NCBI GenBank assembly: GCA_023701135.1
Contig: JAMPXP010000014.1
Location: 1 to 64,000 of the forward strand
Direction: 5' to 3'
From: Desulfobacula sp.
Lineage (GTDB): Bacteria; Desulfobacterota; Desulfobacteria; Desulfobacterales; Desulfobacteraceae
Length of the DNA stretch: 64,000 nt
The notes beneath the pieces were generated by a model, which saw nothing but the letters and a program-made list of their open reading frames with translations, was not told where the DNA came from and did not search any database. The position numbers and the translations under genes are program-made. This document shows, one piece after another, positions 28,461 to 36,677 of this stretch; position 1 is the stretch's first letter; each line of letters starts with the position of its first letter.

Positions 28461-30362
28461 TCAGGCTTTTTTTCCATAGCCGATTTTGCCGAGAGATTCC
28501 TCGATCTCATCCAAGATGGCATAATCGTCTATGGTCGCCGGTACCTTATAGTCTTTTTTGTCGGCAATGGATCTCATGGTGCCCCTCAGGATCTTGCCGG
28601 ATCTGGTTTTGGGTAGCCGTTTGACAACGGTGGCGGTCTTAAAGGCGGCCACGGGCCCTATTTTGTCCCGGACCAGGTGGATCACTTCCTTGACGATGTC
28701 CTCCGGGTTCCGGTCTACACCGGCATTCAGCACCATCATGCCCAGGGGAACCTGGCCCTTCAGGTCGTCGGCCACCCCCATGACCGCACATTCGGCCACG
28801 TCGGGATGTCCGGCAATGACCTCTTCCATGGCCCCGGTGGAAAGGCGGTGGCCGGCCACATTGATGATGTCGTCGGTCCTGGCCATGACGTATACATAAC
28901 CGTCTTCATCAATAAACCCGGCATCGGCGGTTTCATAATAGCCTGGGAATTCTTTCAAATAGGAATCCTTATACCGCTGGTCATTCTGCCAGAGGGTGGG
29001 CAGAGTTCCGGGAGGAAGGGGCAATTTGGCCACCAGAGCCCCGATTTCTCCGGGCTTGACCGGATGGCCGTCGCTTCCCAGAACCGCCAGGTTCCATCCC
29101 GGCGCCGGTTTTGTGGGAGAGCCGGGTTTGATGGCAAAACGATGAAGCCCCATGCAGTTGGCGGCAATGGCCCAGCCGGTTTCCGTCTGCCACCAGTGGT
29201 CGATGACCGGAACCTTGAGGGCGTTTTCCGCCCAGGACAGGGTGTCCGGGTCCAGCCTTTCCCCGGCGAGAAAGAGAAAATTAAAACAGGACAGATCAAA
29301 GTTTTTCATCAACAGAGCCTTGGGGTCTTCCCGTTTAATGGCCCTGAAAGCCGTGGGCGCCGTAAACAGGGTTTTGACCTGGTGCTGGGAGATGACCCGC
29401 CAGAAGGTGGAGGCATCCGGGGTCCCCACGGGCTTGCCTTCAAAGAGAATGGTGGAGCAACCTTTAAAAAGCGGGCCGTAAACAATATAGGAATGGCCCA
29501 CCACCCATCCGATGTCCGAGGCTGCCCAGTACACATCTCCTTTATCCACCCCGTAAATGGCGCCCATGGTGTATTTCAGGGCCACCATATGGCCCCCGTT
29601 GTCCCGGACAACGCCCTTGGGCTGGCCTGTGGTGCCGGAGGTGTAAAGGATATACAAGGGGTCCGTGGCTTTTACGGGCACGCAGGCCTGTGGTAAAGCC
29701 GTTCCCATTTCACTCGCCCAGTCATAATCCCGGCCTTTAATCATTGACGCCGTGGCCTGGGGCCGCTGGAAGATGATGCAGGCTTCGGGTTTGGCGTCGG
29801 ACAGATCAATGGCCTTGTCCAGAAGGGGTTTATATTCAATGATCCTTTTTATCTCGATCCCGCAGGATGCCGACACAATGACCTTGGGTTTGGCGTCATT
29901 GATGCGGGTGGCCAGCTCTGCGGCGGCGAAGCCCCCGAATACCACGGAATGGACAGCCCCGATCCTGGCGCAGGCCAGCATGGCAAAAACCGCCTCCGGG
30001 ATCATGGGCATATAGATGATGACCCGGTCACCCTTTGAGACCCCTTTGGATGAAAGAACCCCGGCAAATTTAGAAGCCTGTTCCTTTAATTCGAGAAAGG
30101 TGTATGTTTTGATCACGCCCGTGACCGGGCTGTCATAAATAATGGCCGTCTGATTCCCCATGCCGTTATCCACATGGAGATCCACAGCGTTGTAACAGGT
30201 ATTGGTTTCGCCCCCGGTAAACCACCGGTAAAAAGGCGGGTTGGAATCATCCAGGACCTTGTCCCATCGTTTATACCAGTGGCAGTCTTCCGCAACGCGT
30301 CCCCAGAAACCATCCGGATCATGGATGGATTGTTCATAGGCTTCCGTATACAGATTGAACAT
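28461..30362 (-). CDS. prpE: Acyl-CoA synthetase, propionyl-CoA synthetase (PrpE)-like
   Basis: A 633-residue AMP-forming acyl-CoA synthetase. It has the P-loop-like YTSGTTGQPKG, the adenylation region WWQTETGW and the C-terminal catalytic lysine K590 in PKTRSGKILR, the usual lysine-acetylation site. The segments VVRDNGGHMVALKYTMG, KPVGTPDASTFWRVI and TAPTAFRAIKREDP are closer to PrpE than to Acs, so propionate is the inferred substrate. It follows acs by 27 bases. AGGAGGAGA precedes the ATG. A predicted target of the sirtuin at 7997. Confidence 0.87.
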   Translation of the reverse strand: MFNLYTEAYEQSIHDPDGFWGRVAEDCHWYKRWDKVLDDSNPPFYRWFTGGETNTCYNAVDLHVDNGMGNQTAIIYDSPVTGVIKTYTFLELKEQASKFAGVLSSKGVSKGDRVIIYMPMIPEAVFAMLACARIGAVHSVVFGGFAAAELATRINDAKPKVIVSASCGIEIKRIIEYKPLLDKAIDLSDAKPEACIIFQRPQATASMIKGRDYDWASEMGTALPQACVPVKATDPLYILYTSGTTGQPKGVVRDNGGHMVALKYTMGAIYGVDKGDVYWAASDIGWVVGHSYIVYGPLFKGCSTILFEGKPVGTPDASTFWRVISQHQVKTLFTAPTAFRAIKREDPKALLMKNFDLSCFNFLFLAGERLDPDTLSWAENALKVPVIDHWWQTETGWAIAANCMGLHRFAIKPGSPTKPAPGWNLAVLGSDGHPVKPGEIGALVAKLPLPPGTLPTLWQNDQRYKDSYLKEFPGYYETADAGFIDEDGYVYVMARTDDIINVAGHRLSTGAMEEVIAGHPDVAECAVMGVADDLKGQVPLGMMVLNAGVDRNPEDIVKEVIHLVRDKIGPVAAFKTATVVKRLPKTRSGKILRGTMRSIADKKDYKVPATIDDYAILDEIEESLGKIGYGKKA

Positions 30363-30389
30363 AAATCTCCTCCTGAATTGAAAGAATGT

Positions 30390-32420
30390 TTATTTTTGGA
30401 CCATTTTCCGGATTTCTTCCACCACTTCAGGGTTGGCAAGGGTCATGACATTGCCTACATCCCCCCGGTTAGAGATGGCGCCCAGGACCCTTCTCATGAT
30501 TTTGCCGGACCGGGTTTTGGGCATATCCGGCACCAGCCATACTTTCCTTGGCTTGGCAATCTTGCCGATCTGGTCACAGATGGCATCGGAGATTTTCTTT
30601 GCAAGGGCTTCGCTGGGGACAACACCGGTTTTAAGGGCAATGTACAGATCCGGTTCCTTTCCCTTGATTTCATGGGCCACGGGCACAACGGCGGCCTCGG
30701 CCACCTCCTCCACCACCAGGGCCGCGGATTCGATTTCCTTGGTGCCCAGGCGGTGGCCGGACACATTGATGACATCGTCAATGCGGCCCAAAATTCTATA
30801 GTACCCGTCTTCCGACCGGGTGGCGGCATCTCCGGCCAGGTAGGGCCAGTCTCTCCAATCCTTGCTGTTTGGATTTTTGCAGTATTTTTCAAAATAGGTT
30901 TTGACGAACCGGGCCCTGTCCCCCCATACGGTCTGGAGCATGCCGGGCCAGGGATTCTGGATGCAGATATTGCCAGCAATACCGGCTTCTTTGATTTCAT
31001 TTCCGTCCTCATCCAGGATGATGGGATGGATGCCGGGCACGCCGGGGCCTGCGCTGCCGGGCTTCATGGGATTGATGGCCGGGACCGTGCTGCAGAGGAA
31101 TCCCCCGGTTTCCGTCTGCCACCAGGTATCCACAATAATGGCCTCTCCCTTGCCCACTGCGGATTGATACCATTTCCAGACTTCAGGCTCAATGGGTTCC
31201 CCAACGGTGGTCATGTGTTTGAAATGATAATGGTATTTGGCTGGTTCCTCGGGTCCGAGTTTTCTTAAGGCCCGGATGGCTGTGGGCGCGGTGTGGAAGA
31301 TATTGACATCCAGCTCCTGGGCGATTCTCCAGGATCGTCCGGCGTCCGGATAGGTGGGGACCCCTTCGTAAATCACTGTGGAAGCGCACAGGGCCAGGGG
31401 GCCGTAGACAATAAAGGAATGACCGGTGATCCATCCGATGTCGGCCATGCACCAGTAAACATCTTCGGGATGGATGTCCTGGATGTATTTGGACATGGCC
31501 GTGACATAGGCCAGATATCCGCCGGTGCCGTGCTGGGCACCTTTGGGCTTGCCGGTTGTGCCGCTGGTGTACATTAAAAATAAAGGGTCTTCCGACAGCA
31601 TTTTTTCAGGCTCTATTCTTCTGCCGTAAAATTTTTTAAGCTCTTCGTTGATAAAGAAATCCCGCCCTTTGACCATGGGGGTATCTGAGGAATATTTTCC
31701 CGGATATCGCTGCCAGACAAGGACCTTGTCCACCACCTGGCCGTCCTTGGCCGAGAGTTTGGCGGCTTCGTCGGCGTTGATTTTGTGGTTCAGGGGTTTG
31801 CCGGCCCTGGAATAGCTATCCATGGTGATGAGGACCCTGGAATTGGAGTCCACGATCCGGTCGGCGCAGGCGCTGGCGGAAAATCCGCCGAAGACCACGG
31901 AATGGATGACCCCGAGCCTGGCGCAGGCCAGCATGGTGATGGGAAGCTCCGCCGACATGGGAAGATGAATGGTCACCCGGTCCCCTCGTTTCAGCCCGGC
32001 AAAATCCCGCAAAAGGGCGGCAAATTCATTTACCCGGACATAGAGTTCCTGGTAGGTGATATGCTGGATGGCTTCTTCTTCCCGTTCAGGGACAAAGTGA
32101 ATGGCGGTTTTGTTTTTATTGGCCTTCAGATGGCGGTCAATGCAATTGTAACTGGCATTGATCAAGCCGCCTTTAAACCATTTGTAACAGGGGGCATCGC
32201 TGCAGTCCAGAACCTCATCCCAGTATTTGTACCAGGTCAGGAGTTCTGCATATTCCGTGAAATAATCCGGGAAATTCTCCAGGCTGAATCGTTTAAAGAT
32301 ATCCTCATCCGTCAGATTGGCTTGAGCAATGAATTTTGTGGACGGATAAAAATAGTCTTCTTCCTTCCAGTGCACGGCGATCTGGGCTTCAGTGGTTTCG
32401 ACGACTTCTTGTTTACTCAT
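30390..32420 (-). CDS. acs: Acetyl-CoA synthetase (AMP-forming)
   Basis: A 676-residue enzyme converting acetate, ATP and CoA to acetyl-CoA, AMP and PPi. It carries MYTSGTTGKPKGAQH, WWQTETGGF, the GRIDDVINVSGHRLGT hinge and the catalytic/acetylatable K640 in PKTRSGKIMRR. Length and order match Acs. It is the first gene of the minus-strand locus: acs, prpE-like, symporter, peptide, exonuclease, LemA, DUF294. The start has AAGGAGAT. An inverted repeat lies 70-107 bases upstream. Confidence 0.95.
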   Translation of the reverse strand: MSKQEVVETTEAQIAVHWKEEDYFYPSTKFIAQANLTDEDIFKRFSLENFPDYFTEYAELLTWYKYWDEVLDCSDAPCYKWFKGGLINASYNCIDRHLKANKNKTAIHFVPEREEEAIQHITYQELYVRVNEFAALLRDFAGLKRGDRVTIHLPMSAELPITMLACARLGVIHSVVFGGFSASACADRIVDSNSRVLITMDSYSRAGKPLNHKINADEAAKLSAKDGQVVDKVLVWQRYPGKYSSDTPMVKGRDFFINEELKKFYGRRIEPEKMLSEDPLFLMYTSGTTGKPKGAQHGTGGYLAYVTAMSKYIQDIHPEDVYWCMADIGWITGHSFIVYGPLALCASTVIYEGVPTYPDAGRSWRIAQELDVNIFHTAPTAIRALRKLGPEEPAKYHYHFKHMTTVGEPIEPEVWKWYQSAVGKGEAIIVDTWWQTETGGFLCSTVPAINPMKPGSAGPGVPGIHPIILDEDGNEIKEAGIAGNICIQNPWPGMLQTVWGDRARFVKTYFEKYCKNPNSKDWRDWPYLAGDAATRSEDGYYRILGRIDDVINVSGHRLGTKEIESAALVVEEVAEAAVVPVAHEIKGKEPDLYIALKTGVVPSEALAKKISDAICDQIGKIAKPRKVWLVPDMPKTRSGKIMRRVLGAISNRGDVGNVMTLANPEVVEEIRKMVQK

Positions 32421-32490
32421 GGTTCATCTCCTTTGACGCTGAGGGGTTAATGATTTTAAACAAAATTTAAAAGCCTTAACAATTTATCTT

Positions 32491-32527
32491 AAAGCCGTAT
32501 TGAAGGTGTTAGATCCAATACGGCTTT
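32491..32527. repeat. Inverted repeat between acs and the LUD gene
   Basis: AAAGCCGTATTG at 32491-32502 is the exact complement of CAATACGGCTTT at 32516-32527, with a 13-base loop. It lies in the 348-bp gap between two divergent genes, so it is not an ordinary operon-end terminator. It may be an operator or a leader hairpin for acs. Apart from this and the promoter at 32688, I see nothing coding in 32421-32768. Confidence 0.6.
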
Positions 32528-32687
32528 GCTTTCAGCAGAATAAACCCATGGTTTGAATCATCGGGCCAGATGGAGAAAACGTCCATGAAGAGATGGAAAA
32601 CCGTAATCAATTAATGAATCCGATTTATGATTTATGCATTAGTAAGAACCAAACCGGAAGTCAATAGAAAAATGCATTTTTTTATTA

Positions 32688-32717
32688 TTGCAAGGCAAAG
32701 AGGTTTGCAGGTATAGT
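32688..32717 (+). promoter_or_regulatory. Sigma70-type promoter for the LUD/DUF166 genes
   Basis: TTGCAA at 32688-32693 and TATAGT at 32712-32717 are separated by 18 bases, about 50 bases before the LUD-protein start. Confidence 0.5.
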
Positions 32718-32768
32718 AGTCCCGGATTACGGGTATAAGAATTAACTCACCATGAAAGGATAGGGAAA

Positions 32769-33422
32769 ATGAGAAATCCTGTTGATAATTTCTGGAATCT
32801 GAAACTGTCCGCCGTAAAAGACAGTCTTGAACATAATAATTTTGAAGTGTTCATTGCCGGAACGGCAAAGGAGGCAAAGGAACTGGCCTTGAATGACATC
32901 ATTCCGAAACTTGGCGTCAAAACCGTTTCCTGGGGCGGGTCCATGTCCTTTGTGGCCACAGGCCTGTTCCATGAACTCAAGGACCACCCGGATATGGAGG
33001 TTCTCAATACCTTTGACAAGAGCCTTACCCCGGAAGAGATGATGGACCTGAGGCGCAGATCCCTGTTGACGGACCTGTTCATCACCGGCACCAATGCCGT
33101 CACGGAATCAGGTCAACTGGTGAACCTGGACATGATCGGAAACCGGGTGGCGGCCATCATGTGGGGACCCAAGAATGTGCTTTTGATCATCGGAAGAAAT
33201 AAGATCTGCGGAGATATCGAAGAGGCCATGATCAGAATCAAGACCTATGCCGCGCCGGTGAACTGCATGAATCTGGATAAAAAGACCCCCTGCCGGGAAA
33301 CCGGGGTCTGCCATGACTGCAAAAGCCCGGACCGGATCTGTAATTACTGGTCCATTACGGAAAAAAGTTTTACCAAAAACAGGATCAAAATCATCCTTGT
33401 GAATGAAGATTTAGGATTTTAA
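32769..33422 (+). CDS. LUD-domain protein (lactate utilisation-like, DUF162)
   Basis: A 217-residue LUD-domain protein. It has VSWGGSMSFVATGL, a tract LFITGTNAVTESGQLVNLDMIGNRVAA that is the LUD hallmark, and a cysteine-rich C-terminal segment (CRETGVCHDCKSPDRICNY). LUD proteins LutB/LutC act in lactate oxidation, but stand-alone forms such as this are common in anaerobes and unassigned. It lies 3 bp from the DUF166 selenoprotein gene in the same orientation, so co-expression is likely. Confidence 0.83.
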   Translation: MRNPVDNFWNLKLSAVKDSLEHNNFEVFIAGTAKEAKELALNDIIPKLGVKTVSWGGSMSFVATGLFHELKDHPDMEVLNTFDKSLTPEEMMDLRRRSLLTDLFITGTNAVTESGQLVNLDMIGNRVAAIMWGPKNVLLIIGRNKICGDIEEAMIRIKTYAAPVNCMNLDKKTPCRETGVCHDCKSPDRICNYWSITEKSFTKNRIKIILVNEDLGF

Positions 33423-33425
33423 CCC

Positions 33426-34055
33426 ATGCAGAAAATCCTTATTTTTCAACAAAACGGGTCGGCCAGGGCTAAAATCGAAGGCATAAAAGAATTCGGCCAG
33501 GGCCGGTTCACTATTGAAACCGTTGATATCGATGTCTCCCTGCCGCCGGTTCTGGATGATACCGCCCCATATCTGCCGGAAACCGTGGAGGCTGATCTGG
33601 TCATGGACTTTCTCAAACACCGGGATCTTTCAGAAGATTTAAGCCTTCTCTGTGAACGGTTGAATATCCCGGTGATTGCTTCCGGCAAAAAACATACCCG
33701 GGGCAAGGCCCTCTGTCCGCCCACCTGATGCAGCCTGTCAAGGCAGGTCTGCCTTGGAGCGTATGGAGAGGTTTTCGGTACCCCGGAAATTGAAATAACC
33801 ACGGAAAAGGGTGTGATTAAAGAGGTCCGGGTTTTAAAGGGGGCGCCCTGCGGGGCCACCTGGCATGCGGCCGAAGAAATGAAGGGCCTGCCGGTGGAAG
33901 AGGCCCTGACCCGGTTCGGCCTCGAAGTCCAGTTCGTATGCTCGGCCGATCCGGCAGCCTGGGACCCCCTATGGGGAAAAAGCCCGGTCCATATGGCTGC
34001 GGATATCCATTCGGCCACACTGAAAATCGCTTTAAAGAACCGGGATAAAAAATAA
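33426..34055 (+). CDS. dfsP: DUF166 family selenoprotein (in-frame UGA read as selenocysteine)
   Basis: One 209-residue frame with a single internal TGA at 33726-33728 (residue 101), between CPPT and CSLSR. The reading continues in the same frame to a TAA at 34055. The part after the TGA holds the DUF166 core FGTPEIEI and GAPCGATWHAAEE. A 7-bp hairpin with loop AGGTCT begins 10 bases after the TGA, as in the E. coli fdhF SECIS. Hence CPPT-Sec-C, a likely redox motif, rather than a pseudogene. I recall the name DfsP (DUF166 family (seleno)protein) for this group; function unknown. A naive gene caller would split it into 33426-33728 and 33813-34055. It follows the LUD gene. Confidence 0.85.
33738..33757 (+). 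promoter_or_regulatory. SECIS element for selenocysteine insertion
   Basis: Pairing U38-G57, C39-G56, A40-U55, A41-U54, G42-C53, G43-C52, C44-G51 (add 33700) leaves the loop A-G-G-U-C-U at 33745-33750. The loop starts 16 bases after the UGA. The apical loop is the same as in the E. coli fdhF SECIS, whose loop starts about 17 bases after its UGA. It would recruit SelB with Sec-tRNA. Confidence 0.82.
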
Positions 34056-34056
34056 A

Positions 34057-34908
34057 TCAGACCAGCCCTCTTTTTTCCATGAGGGCCTCAGGATTTATCA
34101 AATGCCTCTTAAACCATTCTTTTGAACCATTTTTTTGGAGGGCCAGGGATAAAAGTTCTGAAAAATGGAATACCGGTATCCGGTTTTCCGGCCGGGCCCG
34201 GATTTCCAGGTTCAGATGGCACATGGCGCAGGCCGTGACAATACATTCGGCCCCGGATCGGATGGCGCCCTGCATAATTCGGTTCACGAGTTTTTCAGAG
34301 ATTTCGGGCCGGCTGACCGATAAAAAGGTACCGCAGCAGGTAGATAAAAAGGGCCATCGAACCGATTCTCCTCCAAGAGAGGCCATGGTTTTTTCCATGA
34401 GACCGTAATGGTTTTTTTCTTTGTTCATCTTTGGCGGCCTTGCCAGCATACAGCCGTAGTAGGGAGCGATTTTCAACCCCTTGAGCTTGCCGCCGAGGCC
34501 TTTTAATAGTCCCTGATCCTTCATGGTGACCAGCAATTCAAAAAAATGAAGCAATTGGATATCCTTCTGAAAGGGCTTGCCAAAAAGAGTTTCATAGGCG
34601 GTTTGCTTTTCTTTTGAAGCGTTTAATTCCATTTTTGCTTGACTCAGCCTGAGATAACATCCGGGGCAGGCAATGAGCATGGCCATATTTTCCGGGGCAA
34701 GAAAAAGATTCCGGGACGCCAGGGACAGGGCCAGGCGTTTATCCACACTGTGGGTGGAGGAAGAACCGCAGCAGTTCCAGTCATTGATTTCGGAAATCCG
34801 GATATCAAAATGGTTCAGAAAAGAGTTTAAGGAGGCGTTGTTTTCCTTGGCCGTGGTGGCCAGGGAACATCCGGGGAAATAGCTCAGGTTCGATCCGGCA
34901 AGACTCAT
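34057..34908 (-). CDS. hdrB: Heterodisulfide reductase subunit B-like protein (CCG domains)
   Basis: A 283-residue protein with two cysteine-rich CCG domains. First: C14, C46-C47 (DWNCCGSS), C81 and C84 (CPGC). Second: YYGCMLARP, STCCGTF and TACAMC. These bind the non-cubane iron-sulfur clusters of HdrB. The gene overlaps the HdrC-like gene by 4 bp. No HdrA flavin subunit lies in this window, so the complex partner is elsewhere or different. In sulfate reducers, such HdrBC pairs pass electrons between the cytoplasmic pool and membrane or flavin partners. It converges with the DUF166 gene at one base. Confidence 0.87.
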   Translation of the reverse strand: MSLAGSNLSYFPGCSLATTAKENNASLNSFLNHFDIRISEINDWNCCGSSSTHSVDKRLALSLASRNLFLAPENMAMLIACPGCYLRLSQAKMELNASKEKQTAYETLFGKPFQKDIQLLHFFELLVTMKDQGLLKGLGGKLKGLKIAPYYGCMLARPPKMNKEKNHYGLMEKTMASLGGESVRWPFLSTCCGTFLSVSRPEISEKLVNRIMQGAIRSGAECIVTACAMCHLNLEIRARPENRIPVFHFSELLSLALQKNGSKEWFKRHLINPEALMEKRGLV

Positions 34909-35459
34909 GATGCGCCTCCTGAAAATTTGAAAAGGGATGTTATGCTTTTTCTATCTTTCACTTTGGAGGGAAGAAGATCCAGTTTCCTTTTGGCCAGCAT
35001 TTTTAAACCAAGATTCATATCGGAAAACAGATCCTTTTCCGAAAATTTATATTTCATCATGATTTCAAGCTTATGGGTCCGCCCATGGCGGCGTATGGAA
35101 TTGATGACAGCCTGGTGAAAGGACAGGATACCGGGCTCGGCAATCTCGCTGTGTTCCCGGAGGGCCATCTGCCTCAGGGCATCCATGATGGCGGCCATAT
35201 CGATGCTGTTGGGGCATTCCATGGAACAGGTATTGCATCCCACACACAGCCAGATGGTATTGCTCTTTAATACTTTTTCCTTTAATCCGAATTGAATCAT
35301 CCGGATGACGGCATTGGGAAGGTATTCCATATCTTCGGCAAAGGGGCATCCCCCGCTGCAGGTAAGGCAATGCCAGCAGCGGCTTAAATTGGCATGGCTC
35401 AAAGCCTCCACTTCCCTTGCAAAATTTCCCGACGCTTCATTCATCACAATCGCATCCAT
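34905..35459 (-). CDS. hdrC: Heterodisulfide reductase subunit C-like protein (two 4Fe-4S)
   Basis: A 184-residue ferredoxin-like subunit with two [4Fe-4S] motifs: C28-x2-C31-x2-C34-x3-C38 (CWHCLTCSGGC) and CVGCNTCSMEC. It relays electrons to HdrB. ATG 35459 is chosen because AGAGGA precedes it at normal spacing; the longer frame begins in the promoter region. It is translationally coupled to the HdrB-like gene (4-bp overlap). An FNR-type palindrome lies about 76 bases upstream. Confidence 0.87.
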   Translation of the reverse strand: MDAIVMNEASGNFAREVEALSHANLSRCWHCLTCSGGCPFAEDMEYLPNAVIRMIQFGLKEKVLKSNTIWLCVGCNTCSMECPNSIDMAAIMDALRQMALREHSEIAEPGILSFHQAVINSIRRHGRTHKLEIMMKYKFSEKDLFSDMNLGLKMLAKRKLDLLPSKVKDRKSITSLFKFSGGAS

Positions 35460-35534
35460 ATGAGATCCTCTTCCTGAATTGTAAAAAGGCGTGGCCTTTA
35501 TGCAGGACAGTAACATATGAAAACCCTGTTTTCC

Positions 35535-35548
35535 TTGACCTATATCAA
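35535..35548 (-). promoter_or_regulatory. FNR/CRP-type palindrome upstream of hdrCB
   Basis: TTGACCTATATCAA differs from the FNR consensus TTGAT-N4-ATCAA by one base in the left arm. It is centred near 35541. On the minus strand a weak -10 (TACTGT at 35511-35506) would place it close to -41.5. It is assigned by eye. Confidence 0.45.
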
Positions 35549-35572
35549 GGTAAACGAATCGTTCAAATTATT

Positions 35573-36376
35573 TCACGAGGGTCCGGGAAAGAATTGAGAG
35601 GTCTTCCCCGTCAGATAATAGGCCAGAAGGCCCACCCACTCATAGGCTGCCCCGTCGAGTTTTGACAGATTGCCTGAAAAATTCCAGGTGAGCCTGAAAA
35701 GGGATTCGGGGTTTGTGTCATGATTCACCGGAAAAGGAATCACCTTCCAGCCGATTTTATGGAAAATGCCCAGTGCCCTGGGCATATGGGAGGCGCTGGT
35801 GACCAGCACCCAATGTTCGTCCGGGCCCGGCCGGACCAGTTGTTTGGTAAACACGGCGTTTTCATAGGTATTGCGGGACTCGGATTCAAACAAAATGTTT
35901 GAAATATCAAGCCCCTGTTCCTGGAGCAGTTTTTTCGCCACCTCGGACCCCTTGTATTCCTGGCGCAGGGGGTCGCCGGTCCCACCGGAATAAACATGAC
36001 GGGCATGGGGAAAGATTTTAATGAGTTTGATAAAGGCAAAAAATCGCTCCGAGTGCTGATTCAGTTCGACCTGGTCCCAGGCAAAACTGCCTGTAATATT
36101 CTCAGAGCCTCCCAGGACAATGACGCCGTCAATGGGGGAGGATAACCGGGCAACCGGGGGAAACCGGTTTTCCAGGGGATATAAAAGCCAATCGCCCACG
36201 GGAAGAACCGTTATCACCAGGATCAAAACGGATAGAAAAATACTGAGCCGTCTTGCCGTTTGATGGGCTTTGATAAACATTAGGAAAAAGCAGGTGAATA
36301 TCAGGATCACCAGCAGGGATTCCGGCGAACAGACCAGCCAGAAGAATTTTGACAGCAAAAAAAACAAGGTGTTCAT
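35573..36376 (-). CDS. YdcF/ElyC-like DUF218 membrane protein
   Basis: A 267-residue protein with two N-terminal TM segments (about 20-35 and about 42-60), followed by a DUF218 domain: DGVIVLGGSENITG, HVYSGGTG, ILFESESRNTYENA and VTSASHMPRALGIF. ElyC (YcbC) of E. coli, the closest known type, acts in envelope/peptidoglycan metabolism; activity here is unknown. There is no clear Shine-Dalgarno at the ATG. It follows the acylphosphatase gene by 19 bp on the same strand. Confidence 0.8.
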   Translation of the reverse strand: MNTLFFLLSKFFWLVCSPESLLVILIFTCFFLMFIKAHQTARRLSIFLSVLILVITVLPVGDWLLYPLENRFPPVARLSSPIDGVIVLGGSENITGSFAWDQVELNQHSERFFAFIKLIKIFPHARHVYSGGTGDPLRQEYKGSEVAKKLLQEQGLDISNILFESESRNTYENAVFTKQLVRPGPDEHWVLVTSASHMPRALGIFHKIGWKVIPFPVNHDTNPESLFRLTWNFSGNLSKLDGAAYEWVGLLAYYLTGKTSQFFPGPS

Positions 36377-36395
36377 GGGAGGGTATCAATTTTCC

Positions 36396-36677
36396 TTAAT
36401 ACAAAATGTCAAAGCGTGTAAAGCCGGACGCGGTTTCCTCGGCGTCAATCAGAACATGGTCCACCCGGGCCGGAAAGGGGCCTTGGCGGCACCAGTCCGC
36501 CATCTGGGAGACGGCGACCGGGTCACCCTCGAATACGGCCTCCACTGATCCGTCGGATTGGTTTTTCACCCAGCCTTTGAGCCCCAGCCGGTCGGCTTCT
36601 GTTTTCGTCCCTGCCCTGAAGCAAACCCCCTGGACCCGGCCCGTGATTTTAACCCTGATCTGAATCTTCTTTGCCAT
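36396..36677 (-). CDS. acyP: Acylphosphatase
   Basis: A 93-residue acylphosphatase. It has VKITGRVQGVCFRAGT, containing the catalytic Arg of the phosphate loop, and GLKGWVKNQSDGSVEAVFEG with the catalytic Asn. It hydrolyses acyl phosphates such as acetyl phosphate or carbamoyl phosphate. ATG 36677 has GGAGG directly upstream; its 5' end overlaps the dinB 3' end by 29 bp, implying coupling. Confidence 0.92.
   Translation of the reverse strand: MAKKIQIRVKITGRVQGVCFRAGTKTEADRLGLKGWVKNQSDGSVEAVFEGDPVAVSQMADWCRQGPFPARVDHVLIDAEETASGFTRFDILY

Noticed and set aside
28677-29696. 339-residue plus-strand ORF, and similar long ones at 30174-31268
   Set aside because: They are antisense to the prpE-like and acs genes and have no recognisable domain.
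33726-34055. Reading the DUF166 gene as a pseudogene or as two separate small genes
   Set aside because: Both parts share one frame, the only interruption is TGA, and a SECIS hairpin with the fdhF-type loop follows at the right distance.
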